The notes beneath the pieces were generated by a model, which ran no database searches, had not been told where the DNA came from, and was given only the letters and a program-made list of their open reading frames with translations. The position numbers and the translations under genes are program-made. Shown here one piece after another: positions 16,523-25,217 of a stretch of 64,000 nt of DNA (position 1 is the stretch's first letter; every line of letters begins with the position of its first letter). The stretch is from NCBI GenBank assembly GCA_020635725.1, contig JACJZF010000001.1:558001-622000 (forward strand), read 5' to 3'. The stretch comes from Flavobacteriales bacterium (GTDB lineage Bacteria > Bacteroidota > Bacteroidia > Flavobacteriales_F > PHOS-HE28).

Positions 16523-19500
16523 TCAGAAGCGCTCGCGCGTGATCCGCTTGGGCCGTTGCGGCACAGGCTCCCCGGATTGGAAGGCCTCGTCCACCTGACG
16601 GAATCGTTCTTCGAGCTGCGTGCCGAAGGCCGAGTCGGTCAGCGCCGATACCAATGCGAGGCGCCCCATCACCATGTGGTTCATCTGCGCATCCTTCGAG
16701 AGGCCACGCTGGAATCGCGGGTCGAGGCTGAGGTACCAGTTGACCTGCTCCTCCAGCACCGTGAAGATGCGCTCGGCGAGCTGGTTCGCCTTGGCCGTAT
16801 CGCCCACTTCATAGTAGGCCTCCACGGTAGGCAGCAGCACCCGGTCAATGGGCACGTTCCGGTCGGGCATCTTCTCCATGCTCAGGTCCAGGATGGTGCG
16901 CGCATCATCGGTGCGGCCCTCGGCGATCAGGGCATCGGCCAACGCGCTCAGCTGCAAGCGCAGGTTGGTGGTCATGCGCAGGATGTTCTCGTCGAGGTAG
17001 ATGTCCTGCTCGCTGTCCATGTTGCCCCAGAGGAACTTCTCGGTCACCGTGCGGAACATCTCCTCGGTGGCCACGCGGCCGAGGCTGCCCGTGCGCGGGT
17101 CGCTCGCGGTGCGCACCGGTACCACGCGGTAGGTGAGCCCTTCGAGCTGGAAGTACTCCTGCAGGCCGATGTAGCTGTCCGGCCCGGTGGTCACGGCGAA
17201 GTAGATCGGGCGCGTCCAATCATTGTGCGCCAGCAGATCGAGCACCATGAAGCTGTTCTTCATGATGGCGCCGCGCCCCACGCGCCAGGTGATGGCGTCT
17301 ACCACGGTCGAATCATCGGCAGAGACCACGCCGGCGGCTACGGCCTGTGCCTTGTCCACCGGTATGGTGAAGGCATCGGCCGGGATGTACGCGAAGCGGT
17401 CCTGTCCCATGGCCTGCAGGTTCTTGTCGTCGATGGCGAAGGCGATGGCCTTGCGCAGGTCCAGGGGCCGACGGTCCTTCTCATCACGGGGCACCAGGTA
17501 CACGGCATCGCGCGTGCCTTGGCGGTACTTCTCCGGCGGGATGGTGAAGGGCACCGGCTCGCTGTCATAGGCCTTGCGCCGCATCTGATCGATGTACCAA
17601 TCGGTGTTGAGCAGGCTGAGGTTCACCACGCGCACATCGGTGCGGATGTTCTCCACTTCCTGGGCGTACCACAGCGGGAAGGTGTCGTTGTCGCCGTTGG
17701 TGAAGAGGATGGCGTTGGGCTCGCAGCTCTGGAGGTAGTTGCTGGCGAGGTCGCGCGCGGGAGTGCGTATCCCGCGGTCATGGTCGTCCCAGTTCTCTGC
17801 CACCATGATGGCGGGGGCGGCCAGGCATAGCAAGGTGGCCAGCGCGCCGCGCACCGTCTCGCCCAGCACGCGGCCGAGCAGGGCGAACGCCGCGAAGAGG
17901 CCCACGCCCACCAGCGCCATGGTCATGAGGATGTAGGAGATGGCGTGGCCATCGGAGGCGAGGCCCTCCACCAGGTACTTGAGCACGCCCAGGCCGAAGG
18001 CGCTGCCCGCGATCACGCCCAGGTCGCGCATGGAGACGGCACGCGCGGCGTCGTACAGCGCGTAAACGCCAAGCCCGATCCACATGGCGAAGGCGTAGAA
18101 GCTGCCCACGTACGCGTAGTCGCGCTCACGGGGCTGGTAAGGCGTCTGGTTCAGGTAGATGACAATGGCCACGCCGGTGAAGAAGAAGAGCAGCATCACC
18201 ACGCTCCAGTCGCGGCCGTGGCGCAGCAACTGGTACACGAAGCCGATCACACCCAGGATCAGCGGCAGCAGGTAATAGCGGTTGAAGCCCTTGTTGCGCG
18301 TCATGATGGACGGCAGGGTCTCCTGATTGCCCAGGCGCTCGGCGTCGATGGCCTTGAAGCCCGTGAGCCAGTTGCCGTCCATGATGTTGCCATGGCCCTG
18401 CACATCGTTCTGGCGACCGGCGAAATTCCACATGAAGTAGCGCCAGTACATCCAGTCCATCTGGTAGGCGAAGAAGAAGCGCATATTCTCCACGAACGTG
18501 GGCTTGATCACCGGCTTGTCGTCGCGGGTGAGCAAGGGGCGGCCGGTGCGGTCGCGTACGAGATTCCCTTTGAAGTCGCTCCACTCCTTGTAGGCGGAAA
18601 CGTGGCTCGACTGGCTGCTGTACATGCGCGGGAACAGCATGGTGGTGCTGGGCTCGTACACCACCTCGCTGCCCTTGCGCGGGTCGGTGATGATGTATTC
18701 GTGCTTCACCTCATGCCCGGCGTTCTGCTCCACGAAATGCTCTGCGCTCCAGCGGTCGTAGAATTTCTGCACCGTGCGCCCCCCTTTCTGCACCAGATAG
18801 GTCGCGGTGTACACGGGCGTGCCATCCTCGCGCTGCTTGGCATACGGGCTGTCCCAGAACTGGCCGATCAGCAACGGGCGGTCGCCGTACTGCTCCCGGT
18901 TCAGGTAGCTCAGCAGGTTGAAGACGTTCTCCGGGTTGTTCTCATCGATGGGCGGGTTGGCCACGCTGCGCACCACGATCATGGCGTAGGTGCTGTAGCC
19001 CACCAGGATCACCGCCACGCCCAGGATCACCGTGTTCCAGAGCACCTTCCCGTTGCGCTGGGTCCACAGCAGCCCGTACGAGATCAGCCCGATCAACAGA
19101 AGCGCGTACACGAGCACTCCGGTATTGAAGGGCAGGCCCATGCCGTTCACGAAGCGCAGCTCGAACCAGCCGGCCATCTTCACCAGGCCGGGGATGATCA
19201 CCGCCTGGATCGCCCCCAGGATCACGGCCGATACGATGAAGGTGATGATCACCCCCTTCGCGCTCACCTCGTACCGCTTGAAGTAGTACACGAAGGCGAT
19301 GGCCGGGATGCACAGCAGGTTGAGCAGGTGCACGCCGATGCTCAGGCCCATGAGGTAGGCGATGAGGATGAGCCAGCGGATGTTGTGCGCCTCATCGGCC
19401 ACGCTCTCCCACTTGAGGATGGCCCAGAACACGATGGCCGTGAAGAAGCTGGAGAGGGCGTACACCTCGCCTTCCACCGCGCTGAACCAGAAACTGTCGC

Positions 19501-19894
19501 TCCAGGTGTAGGCCAGGGACCCCACGATACCGCTGCCCAGGATGGCGATGATGGCACCGGTGGTCAGCGCCGCGCCATCGCGCGTGGCCAGCTTGTGGGC
19601 CATGTGCGTGATGCTCCAGAACAGAAAGAGGATGGTGAAGGCGCTGGCCAAGGCGCTCAGGATGTTCATGGCCACGGGCACGTTCTCCGGGCCTACGAAG
19701 GCGCTGGCCACCCGGCCCAGGATCATGAACAGGGGAGCCCCCGGGGGGTGACCCACCTCCAGCTTGTACGCCGTGGCGATGAATTCCCCGCAGTCCCAGA
19801 AGCTTGAGGTGGGCTCAATCGTGGTGACGTAGGTCCAAGCGGCCACCAGGAACACCACCCAGCCAGTGATGATGTTCAGCTTTTTGTAGTCCAT
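16523..19894 (-). CDS. DUF2723 multi-pass membrane protein (O-mannosyltransferase-like)
   Basis: 1123 residues. The N-terminal 300 residues hold many membrane segments and the family signature S-S-F-W-D-C-G-E-F-I-A-T-A with G-H-P-P-G-A-P-L, shared with DUF2723/TMEM260-type proteins related to protein O-mannosyltransferases. A second membrane block follows around 520-680. The C-terminal third is soluble with TPR-like helices; N-G-D-N-D-T-F-P-L-W-Y is also typical. This family is nearly universal in Bacteroidota. A glycosyltransferase role is likely from family relations, but donor and acceptor are unknown. It leads a two-gene unit with the deacetylase, and a -7-like box lies 26 bases before the ATG. 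Confidence 0.88.
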   Translation of the reverse strand: MDYKKLNIITGWVVFLVAAWTYVTTIEPTSSFWDCGEFIATAYKLEVGHPPGAPLFMILGRVASAFVGPENVPVAMNILSALASAFTILFLFWSITHMAHKLATRDGAALTTGAIIAILGSGIVGSLAYTWSDSFWFSAVEGEVYALSSFFTAIVFWAILKWESVADEAHNIRWLILIAYLMGLSIGVHLLNLLCIPAIAFVYYFKRYEVSAKGVIITFIVSAVILGAIQAVIIPGLVKMAGWFELRFVNGMGLPFNTGVLVYALLLIGLISYGLLWTQRNGKVLWNTVILGVAVILVGYSTYAMIVVRSVANPPIDENNPENVFNLLSYLNREQYGDRPLLIGQFWDSPYAKQREDGTPVYTATYLVQKGGRTVQKFYDRWSAEHFVEQNAGHEVKHEYIITDPRKGSEVVYEPSTTMLFPRMYSSQSSHVSAYKEWSDFKGNLVRDRTGRPLLTRDDKPVIKPTFVENMRFFFAYQMDWMYWRYFMWNFAGRQNDVQGHGNIMDGNWLTGFKAIDAERLGNQETLPSIMTRNKGFNRYYLLPLILGVIGFVYQLLRHGRDWSVVMLLFFFTGVAIVIYLNQTPYQPRERDYAYVGSFYAFAMWIGLGVYALYDAARAVSMRDLGVIAGSAFGLGVLKYLVEGLASDGHAISYILMTMALVGVGLFAAFALLGRVLGETVRGALATLLCLAAPAIMVAENWDDHDRGIRTPARDLASNYLQSCEPNAILFTNGDNDTFPLWYAQEVENIRTDVRVVNLSLLNTDWYIDQMRRKAYDSEPVPFTIPPEKYRQGTRDAVYLVPRDEKDRRPLDLRKAIAFAIDDKNLQAMGQDRFAYIPADAFTIPVDKAQAVAAGVVSADDSTVVDAITWRVGRGAIMKNSFMVLDLLAHNDWTRPIYFAVTTGPDSYIGLQEYFQLEGLTYRVVPVRTASDPRTGSLGRVATEEMFRTVTEKFLWGNMDSEQDIYLDENILRMTTNLRLQLSALADALIAEGRTDDARTILDLSMEKMPDRNVPIDRVLLPTVEAYYEVGDTAKANQLAERIFTVLEEQVNWYLSLDPRFQRGLSKDAQMNHMVMGRLALVSALTDSAFGTQLEERFRQVDEAFQSGEPVPQRPKRITRERF

Positions 19895-19920
19895 AGGGGG
19901 GGATTGCGGTCCGAGGCTGG

Positions 19921-19928
19921 CGAAAGTA
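19921..19928 (-). promoter_or_regulatory. Putative -7 box of the DUF2723 gene
   Basis: Minus-strand TACTTTCG, one mismatch from the Bacteroidota -7 consensus TAnnTTTG, ends 26 bases before the ATG at 19894. No convincing -33 TTTG was placed. Confidence 0.45.
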
Positions 19929-19971
19929 CCAAAGTCCTTCGGCGCACCTCAACGCGTGTGTTGGATCTTGT

Positions 19972-19979
19972 TAATTTCG
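19972..19979 (+). promoter_or_regulatory. Putative -7 box of tRNA-Gln
   Basis: TAATTTCG, one mismatch from TAnnTTTG, ends 27 bases before the mature tRNA 5' end. This is a sensible distance for a short leader. Confidence 0.45.
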
Positions 19980-20006
19980 CCCCGCCTTACGCAAGTGGGG
20001 CGGTAC

Positions 20007-20079
20007 TGGCCGATGGTGTAACTGGCAACACGTCTGATTTTGGTTCAGAAGAGTCTAGGTTCGAGCCCTAGTCGGCCAA
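20007..20079 (+). tRNA. tRNA-Gln (anticodon TTG)
   Basis: A full cloverleaf can be drawn by hand. The acceptor stem TGGCCGA pairs with TCGGCCA, followed by discriminator A. The anticodon stem TCTGA/TCAGA encloses the loop TTTTGGT, giving anticodon TTG. The T-arm contains GGTTCGAGCCC. The 3' CCA is not encoded. A Rho-independent terminator follows after 11 bases. The last 16 bases of the gene are duplicated 126 bases downstream. Confidence 0.96.
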
Positions 20080-20090
20080 CAGGAAAGATC

Positions 20091-20114
20091 AAGGCCCCGC
20101 GAGAGCGGGGCCTT
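20091..20114 (+). terminator. Rho-independent terminator of tRNA-Gln
   Basis: AAGGCCCCGC-GAGA-GCGGGGCCTT is a perfect 10-bp stem with a GAGA tetraloop, followed by the weakly T-rich TGTCATTTG. Confidence 0.85.
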
Positions 20115-20149
20115 GTCATTTGAATCAGCCGGCAGGGCGAGAAGCCTGT

Positions 20150-20188
20150 CCCGCACGGCGTGCGCGCTGGTCTGAAGCGCGATGCGGG
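20150..20188. repeat. REP-like palindrome between the repeat copies
   Basis: Nested inverted repeats: CCCGCA (20150-20155) with TGCGGG (20183-20188) outside, and CGCGCT (20163-20168) with AGCGCG (20176-20181) inside. The two stems are separated by a short internal loop. It fills almost exactly the spacer between the two 90-bp copies. Confidence 0.7.
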
Positions 20189-20216
20189 AAGCCCTAGTCG
20201 GCCAACAGGAAAGAGC

Positions 20217-20240
20217 AAGGCCCCGCGAGAGCGGGGCCTT
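20217..20240. terminator. Second copy of the tRNA-Gln terminator hairpin
   Basis: Identical stem and GAGA loop to the hairpin at 20091, carried in the second repeat copy. It sits about 45 bases past the stop of the minus-strand peptidase gene and, being symmetric, could terminate that transcript. Confidence 0.7.
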
Positions 20241-20285
20241 GTCATTTGAATCAGGCGACAGGGCGAGAAGCCTGTCCCGTCAGGG

Positions 20286-21125
20286 TCAATTCAGGAGCAC
20301 GGCGTTGGCCGGGTCCTGCCGGAGCATGCCGCTCAACAGCGCGTAGTGGCGCGGCATGGCGTCGCGGAATTCAAGGGGCTGCTCGAAGAAGTACTCCACC
20401 GCCACGGCGAAGAACTCCGCCTCGTTGGTGCCCGCGTATTCGCGGAAGAAGCTGGGCTCGCGCCGTTTGATCCGCGCGATCTCCGCCGCCGCCTCTCTCC
20501 GCCAGTCCGCGAGGAACCGGGGCGAGAGGAAATGGTGCTCGCCGTTGTCAATCATGTTCTCGAACCAGAGCGCGTGCGCCAGCTCATGCAACCCCACGTT
20601 ATGCGCATCGCGCGTGTGGGCGTAGCCATTCACGAAATCGTCCCACGAGATCAAGATGGTGCCGGCCGCCGGTCGCACCTCCCCATGGTGCATGCGGCCC
20701 GTCCGACGGTTGCGGTAGGAGTCCGGGTAGATGATGATGCGGTCGAAGTGCTTGAGCACGAGCCGCGGATGCCCCATGAGCAACTGCGCGGCGCACGCGC
20801 TGATCATCACCTTCATCTCATCCGCCACTCCGATGCCCGCCCCTTGCCAATCCTTCTCGTACACGAAGGCCGCCACGATGCGCTCCATCCGCTTGCGCTG
20901 CTCTGGCAGCAGCCGTTGGTAGCTGATGGCATACTTCGCCAGGATGCTGCGGTGCTCCGCCGAGAGCCACCGCCTGCGCCAAGGCTTCAGCGTGGTGAGC
21001 CATGCGTATGCCGCCATGGACAGCAAGGCCAGGAGCAGCAGGAGCGCTATCCAGGGCCCGCTCGTGGGCTCTTCCGCGTAAGGCGCGCCGGTCAAGGACA
21101 GGAATGCGGACATGTCGTTGCGCAT
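20286..21125 (-). CDS. MtfA-like zinc-dependent peptidase (M90 family)
   Basis: 279 residues. One N-terminal membrane segment (about 25-43, leucine-rich) is followed by a soluble domain with the zinc site H-E-L-A-H-A-L-W-F-E-N and the downstream glutamate region N-E-A-E-F-F-A-V-A-V-E-Y-F-F-E, both typical of MtfA/M90 peptidases. E. coli MtfA is a cytosolic aminopeptidase that binds the Mlc repressor; the membrane anchor and lack of sugar-PTS context here make that role unlikely. It starts 31 bases after aspS ends and is probably read with it. Substrate unknown. Confidence 0.88.
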   Translation of the reverse strand: MRNDMSAFLSLTGAPYAEEPTSGPWIALLLLLALLSMAAYAWLTTLKPWRRRWLSAEHRSILAKYAISYQRLLPEQRKRMERIVAAFVYEKDWQGAGIGVADEMKVMISACAAQLLMGHPRLVLKHFDRIIIYPDSYRNRRTGRMHHGEVRPAAGTILISWDDFVNGYAHTRDAHNVGLHELAHALWFENMIDNGEHHFLSPRFLADWRREAAAEIARIKRREPSFFREYAGTNEAEFFAVAVEYFFEQPLEFRDAMPRHYALLSGMLRQDPANAVLLN

Positions 21126-21156
21126 GCGCAGCCGATGGGCGCGGAAACCGCGAATC

Positions 21157-22908
21157 TCAGGACTTCACCGCGATCCCCAGCTCGGTGAGCTGCTCGGCAT
21201 CGATCCGGCTCGGCGCGTCGATCATCACATCGCGGCCGGCGTTGTTCTTGGGGAAGGCGATGAACTCGCGGATGTCCGTGCGGTGGCCGAAGAGCGCCAC
21301 CCAGCGGTCGAAACCGAAGGCGCAGCCGCCATGCGGGGGCGCGCCGTATTCGAAGGCATCCATGAGGAAGCCGAACTTGTAGCGGGCGTCCTCATCGGTG
21401 AAGCCCAGCACGCGGAACATGGCCTCCTGCATGGCGCGGTCGTGGATGCGGATGCTACCGCCGCCGATCTCCGTGCCGTTGATCACCAAATCGTAGGCGT
21501 TGGCGCGCACGCTGCCGAGGTCCTGTTGATCGATGAGCTTCTGCGCATCTTCCGGCTTGGGTGCGGTGAAGGGGTGGTGCATGGCATGCCAGCGGCCGCT
21601 CTCCTCGTCCTGTTCCAGCAGCGGAAAATCGATCACCCACAACGGCTTGAAGGCCTTCGGGTCGCGCAGGCCGAGCAGGTCGCCGAGGTGCAGGCGCAAT
21701 TCGTTCAGCTGCTTGCGCGTTCGTTCGGCCTTGCCGGCCATGAGGCAGAGCATATCCCCTTGCTTCATGTTGAAGCGCTCGGCCCAGTGCTGCAGCTGCT
21801 CGTGGGCGAAGAACTTGTCCACGGTGCTCTTCAGTCCTTCTTCCGTCCACTTCACGAACACGATGCCCGTGGCGCCGATCTGCGGGCGCTTCACGAAATC
21901 GATGAGCGCGTCGGTCTGCTTGCGGCTCCAGTTGGCGCACCCTTCGGCATTCACGCCCACCACCAGCTCTGCGTCGTCGAATACCTTGAAGCCCTTGCCT
22001 TGCACGAAATCGTTGAGTTCGTGGAAGCGCATGCCGAAGCGCAGGTCGGGCTTGTCGCAGCCGTAGCTCTTCATCGCCTCATCGAAGGACATGCGCGGGA
22101 ATGGCGCGTCGAATTCGAGCCCATGGATCGAGCGGAAGAGATGCTTGGCCAGGCCCTCGAAGGTGTTCAGGATATCCTCCTGCTCCACGAAGGCCATCTC
22201 GCAGTCGATCTGCGTGAACTCCGGCTGGCGGTCCTGTCGCAGATCCTCATCGCGGAAGCACTTCACGATCTGGAAGTAGCGGTCGAAGCCGGCCACCATC
22301 AGCAGCTGCTTGAAGGTCTGCGGGCTCTGCGGCAGCGCGTAGAACTCGCCTTGGTGCATGCGGCTGGGCACCACGAAGTCGCGCGCGCCCTCGGGCGTGC
22401 TCTTGATCAGCACGGGTGTCTCCACCTCGAGGAAATCCTGCGCGCTGAGGTAGTTGCGCACCTCGATGGCCATGCGGTGGCGCAGCTCGAAGTTGCGTCG
22501 GATGCTGGAGCGGCGAAGGTCGAGGTAGCGGTACTTCATGCGCAGCTCATCGCCCCCGTCGGTCTCTTCCTCGATGGTGAAGGGCGGCGTGTTTGCGCGG
22601 TTCAGCACCTTCAGGTCAGTGACGATGAGCTCGATCTCGCCGGTTGGGATGTTGGCGTTCTTGCTCTCGCGCTCGCGTACGGTGCCGATGGCCTGCACCA
22701 CGAACTCGCGGCCCAGCTGACGGGCCTGCTCGCACAAGGCCTTGTCCCGCTCCATGTTGAAGCTCAGCTGCGTGATCCCGAAGCGGTCGCGGAGGTCGAC
22801 GAAGGTCATGCCGCCCAGGTCGCGCGCGCGTTGCACCCATCCGGCGAGGGTCACGGTCTTTCCGGCATCGGGGAGGCGGAGCTCGCCGCAAGTGTGCGTA
22901 CGGTACAT
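21157..22908 (-). CDS. aspS: Aspartate--tRNA ligase
   Basis: 583 residues, the normal length for a bacterial AspRS. I chose the ATG at 22908 (M-Y-R-T-H-T-C-G-E-L-R) rather than the frame opening at 23214, because the family starts here and a TATTTTCG box lies 19 bases upstream. The N-terminal OB-fold anticodon-binding domain has W-V-Q-R-A-R-D-L-G-G and F-V-D-L-R-D-R. The class II motifs are present: Q-S-P-Q-T-F-K-Q, F-R-D-E-D-L-R-Q-D-R-Q-P-E-F-T-Q-I-D (motif 2), and G-F-D-R-W (motif 3) followed by the I-A-F-P-K-N signature. It charges tRNA-Asp with aspartate in the cytoplasm. Confidence 0.97.
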   Translation of the reverse strand: MYRTHTCGELRLPDAGKTVTLAGWVQRARDLGGMTFVDLRDRFGITQLSFNMERDKALCEQARQLGREFVVQAIGTVRERESKNANIPTGEIELIVTDLKVLNRANTPPFTIEEETDGGDELRMKYRYLDLRRSSIRRNFELRHRMAIEVRNYLSAQDFLEVETPVLIKSTPEGARDFVVPSRMHQGEFYALPQSPQTFKQLLMVAGFDRYFQIVKCFRDEDLRQDRQPEFTQIDCEMAFVEQEDILNTFEGLAKHLFRSIHGLEFDAPFPRMSFDEAMKSYGCDKPDLRFGMRFHELNDFVQGKGFKVFDDAELVVGVNAEGCANWSRKQTDALIDFVKRPQIGATGIVFVKWTEEGLKSTVDKFFAHEQLQHWAERFNMKQGDMLCLMAGKAERTRKQLNELRLHLGDLLGLRDPKAFKPLWVIDFPLLEQDEESGRWHAMHHPFTAPKPEDAQKLIDQQDLGSVRANAYDLVINGTEIGGGSIRIHDRAMQEAMFRVLGFTDEDARYKFGFLMDAFEYGAPPHGGCAFGFDRWVALFGHRTDIREFIAFPKNNAGRDVMIDAPSRIDAEQLTELGIAVKS

Positions 22909-22927
22909 GGTCGGTCTGAACGGTCGG

Positions 22928-22935
22928 CGAAAATA
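22928..22935 (-). promoter_or_regulatory. Putative -7 box of aspS
   Basis: Minus-strand TATTTTCG, one mismatch from TAnnTTTG, ends 19 bases before the aspS ATG and supports that start choice. Confidence 0.5.
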
Positions 22936-23038
22936 GCTTGGGGCTCGCGGTAAGCACCGGTCGTGTCCAGGTGAACCGCGCATCCCGGTGCGGGCATCGG
23001 CGGGCCCCGGCCGGCGCATCTTCAACGAAACACCGTGC

Positions 23039-23818
23039 ATGCGCCACTCGATCCCCTTCTTCGCGATTGCCTTGTTCCTCCTACCGACCGCCGGTTCGGC
23101 CTGTTCGTGCTTCGGGCCGCAGACCTTCTGCCAGACCCTTAATCCGCAGCCGCCGCAATTCCCCGTCGCCGATTGGTGGACCCCCTCCGATGTGGTGCTG
23201 CTGGTGAAGCTCAACAGCTACGAGTATGGCGCCGACATGAAGGTGGTGCAGGTCTACCACGGAGATCTGCAGCCAGAGCAGCCGATACGGGTCTGGGGCG
23301 ATTGCGGACTGCTCTGCCGGCACTATGTCGATGGCGTGGGCGATGGCGACACGGTGCTCTGGGCCCTGCGTCCCACGGACCTCACCGGCAACGGCTCCTG
23401 CGGCACCTCGCTCGAGGAGGCCGGGGACTATCAGCTTTCCATCTGCGGCATCTACTGGCTCGACTACGGCAATGGCATCGTCAGCGGCGCCATCACGCAA
23501 GAGGACTGGTCCGAGTCGATGCCGATCAGCGAATTCGCCGAGCTGGTGAACGGATGCCTCCCCACCGCCGTGCCGTCGCGGGTGCCGGACGATTTCCAGG
23601 TGCTCGCGGGCGAAGGCCGCCTACGCCTTCAATTGAGCGATGGCTGGGCCGATCGGGTCCTGGTCAGGCTCTTCGATGCCTCCGGACGCGTGCTGCTGGA
23701 AGAACGCCTTGCCGGGCGCCGTGGGAACCTCCCGCTGCCTGTGGCGGTACGGGGCCTCGCCGTGCTTCAGGTGAGCGATGAGCGGCAATCGCGGAGCCAG
23801 CGCCTGCTCATGGAATAG
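23039..23818 (+). CDS. Exported netrin/TIMP-like protein with T9SS-like C-terminus
   Basis: 259 residues from the ATG at 23039, which puts the signal peptide (M-R-H-S-I-P-F-F-A-I-A-L-F-L-L, cleavage before or at A-C-S-C-F) at the N-terminus; the frame opens earlier at 22988. The mature protein begins C-S-C-F, the pattern of netrin/TIMP-like folds, and has more cysteines around W-G-D-C-G-L-L-C, G-S-C-G and S-I-C-G. The last 75 residues (L-V-R-L-F-D-A-S-G-R-V-L, ending R-L-L-M-E) look like a short T9SS type-A sorting domain. Function unknown; it is monocistronic and convergent with the polyphosphate kinase. Confidence 0.75.
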   Translation: MRHSIPFFAIALFLLPTAGSACSCFGPQTFCQTLNPQPPQFPVADWWTPSDVVLLVKLNSYEYGADMKVVQVYHGDLQPEQPIRVWGDCGLLCRHYVDGVGDGDTVLWALRPTDLTGNGSCGTSLEEAGDYQLSICGIYWLDYGNGIVSGAITQEDWSESMPISEFAELVNGCLPTAVPSRVPDDFQVLAGEGRLRLQLSDGWADRVLVRLFDASGRVLLEERLAGRRGNLPLPVAVRGLAVLQVSDERQSRSQRLLME

Positions 23819-23833
23819 GCGTGGAACAGAGAG

Positions 23834-24730
23834 CTACCGGCTATCGGACTCGCGCATCAGCTGCTCGCGCGCAGCGGCCAGTTGCGTCTGCTCCTCGGAA
23901 GGCATCGCAGGTGTCGCAAGGCGCATGGCCTCGAGCCGTTCACGCACCAGGCGGCCCACGATCGCGCGCGTCTCCCATTGGTCATCGGCCGGCACGATGT
24001 ACCACGGCGCGTGCGGAGCGGCAGTGGCACCGATGGCCTGCTCATAGGCCTGCATGTATTCCTCCCAGTGGCCTCGCTCCTTCACGTCATCCGCATTGAA
24101 CTTCCAGTTCTTCTTGGGGTCGTCGATGCGCTCCAGGAAGCGCGCTTTCTGCGCGGCCTTGCTCATGTGCAGATAGAACTTCATGATGGCCGTGCCGCTC
24201 TGCGCCAGCTGCTGCTCCCATGCGCGGATTGCCGCATAGCGCTCTTCCCAGAATCCTTCCGTGATCGCCCCAACGGTGTCGATGCTGGGGATGCGTTGCC
24301 CGACGATGTACTCCGGATGCACCTTGGTCACCAGCACCTCCTCGTAGTGACTGCGGTTGTGTATGCCGATGTGGCCGCGCTCCGGAACAGCTTGGTAATG
24401 ACGCCAGAGGAAATCGTGGCTGCGCTCCAGGGTGCTCGGCGCCTTGAAACTCCACACACGCACCCCTTGCGGATTCACCCCGCTCATCACGTGCCGGATC
24501 GCGGAATCCTTGCCGGCGGCATCCATCGCCTGGAAGATGAGCAGCAGCGAATGCGTGCCGGAGGCGTACAGCAGCTCCTGCCGATCAGCGATGCGCTCGC
24601 GGTCCTTCTCCAGGCGCTCCTTCAGTTCCTTCTTGTCCTTCTCCGTTGAAAGGTCGGTGGCATAGTCGGCGAATCGGAAGACACCCGGCTCGCTCAGAGC
24701 GAAACGCGGGTCGTTGAGCAAGTCCTTCAT
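23834..24730 (-). CDS. ppk2: Polyphosphate kinase 2 family phosphotransferase
   Basis: 298 residues. It has the PPK2 P-loop F-Q-A-M-D-A-A-G-K-D-S-A-I, the lid/active-site stretch I-H-N-R-S-H-Y-E-E-V-L-V, and K-F-Y-L-H-M-S-K-A-A-Q-K-A-R-F. Length and motifs fit single-domain PPK2 enzymes, which move phosphate between polyphosphate and nucleotides; class III is my best guess, and the preferred nucleotide needs assay. It acts in the cytoplasm. A weak TAGCTTCA box sits 6 bases before the ATG. No ppk1 or ppx lies nearby. Confidence 0.93.
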   Translation of the reverse strand: MKDLLNDPRFALSEPGVFRFADYATDLSTEKDKKELKERLEKDRERIADRQELLYASGTHSLLLIFQAMDAAGKDSAIRHVMSGVNPQGVRVWSFKAPSTLERSHDFLWRHYQAVPERGHIGIHNRSHYEEVLVTKVHPEYIVGQRIPSIDTVGAITEGFWEERYAAIRAWEQQLAQSGTAIMKFYLHMSKAAQKARFLERIDDPKKNWKFNADDVKERGHWEEYMQAYEQAIGATAAPHAPWYIVPADDQWETRAIVGRLVRERLEAMRLATPAMPSEEQTQLAAAREQLMRESDSR

Positions 24731-24791
24731 CGCGGGTGAAGCTACTCCACCTGGCGCGGCCCTTCCGATCTTCAGGGCCTAATCACTCACC

Positions 24792-25181
24792 ATGGTCCCT
24801 CGAGTCAACTCCCCCTTCACGCGGTTCGCCAAGCGTGTCTCGCTGGTCACCGGCAAGCCCGTCACCTTCATCCTGGCCATGCTGGTGATCATCACATGGG
24901 CTGCAACCGGACCGCTATTCCGCTACAGCGACACCTGGCAGCTGGTGATCAATACAGGCACCACCATCGTCACCTTCCTCATGGTCTTCCTCATCCAGAA
25001 CACGCAGAACCGCGACACGGAGGCGCTGCAGATCAAATTGGATGAGCTGATCCGCGTGCAGAGCCAGGCGAGCAACGCCCTGCTGGACCTGGAGGAGCTG
25101 GATGACCGCGAACTCGAGCGTATCCGTAAGCTCTATCTCGAGCTGGCGCGGCAGGAGCGCGATCGGACCGGGCCGATCTGA
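24792..25181 (+). CDS. Low affinity iron permease family membrane protein
   Basis: 129 residues with two membrane segments: F-I-L-A-M-L-V-I-I-T-W-A-A and the second ending in T-F-L-M-V-F-L-I-Q-N-T-Q-N-R-D. The latter, continued by T-E-A-L-Q-I-K-L-D-E-L-I, is the signature of bacterial homologues of yeast Fet4. A charged helical tail follows. The yeast protein imports Fe(II); the transport role of the short bacterial versions is inferred only from homology. Probably alone or loosely linked to the mechanosensitive channel 36 bases downstream. Confidence 0.88.
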   Translation: MVPRVNSPFTRFAKRVSLVTGKPVTFILAMLVIITWAATGPLFRYSDTWQLVINTGTTIVTFLMVFLIQNTQNRDTEALQIKLDELIRVQSQASNALLDLEELDDRELERIRKLYLELARQERDRTGPI

Positions 25182-25217
25182 ACGGCCCTGGCTGGCCCAT
25201 GGGCCTATCTTGCGTTC

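Larger units (their letters stand above)
20064..20279. repeat. 90-bp direct repeat pair duplicating the tRNA-Gln 3' end and terminator
   Basis: Copy 1 is 20064-20153 and copy 2 is 20190-20279; they differ at only a few positions (GATC versus GAGC, and around CAGCCGGCAGG versus CAGGCGACAGG). Each copy holds the last 16 bases of tRNA-Gln, the terminator hairpin, a spacer and GCGAGAAGCCTGTCCCG. The 36 bases between copies contain a separate palindrome. A duplicated tRNA 3' end is what integration at a tRNA leaves behind, but no integrase or cargo is present; a simple tandem duplication is equally possible. Confidence 0.9.

Noticed and set aside
17945..19807. 620-residue open frame on the plus strand over the DUF2723 gene
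   Set aside because: His/Gly/Val-rich shadow of a well-supported membrane protein; no motif or start context.
20007..20285. Prophage or integrative island attached at tRNA-Gln
   Set aside because: Only the duplicated end is seen; no integrase, cargo or phage gene on either side.
21112..22953. 613-residue plus-strand frame over aspS
   Set aside because: Shadow of aspS, whose motifs and length are convincing.
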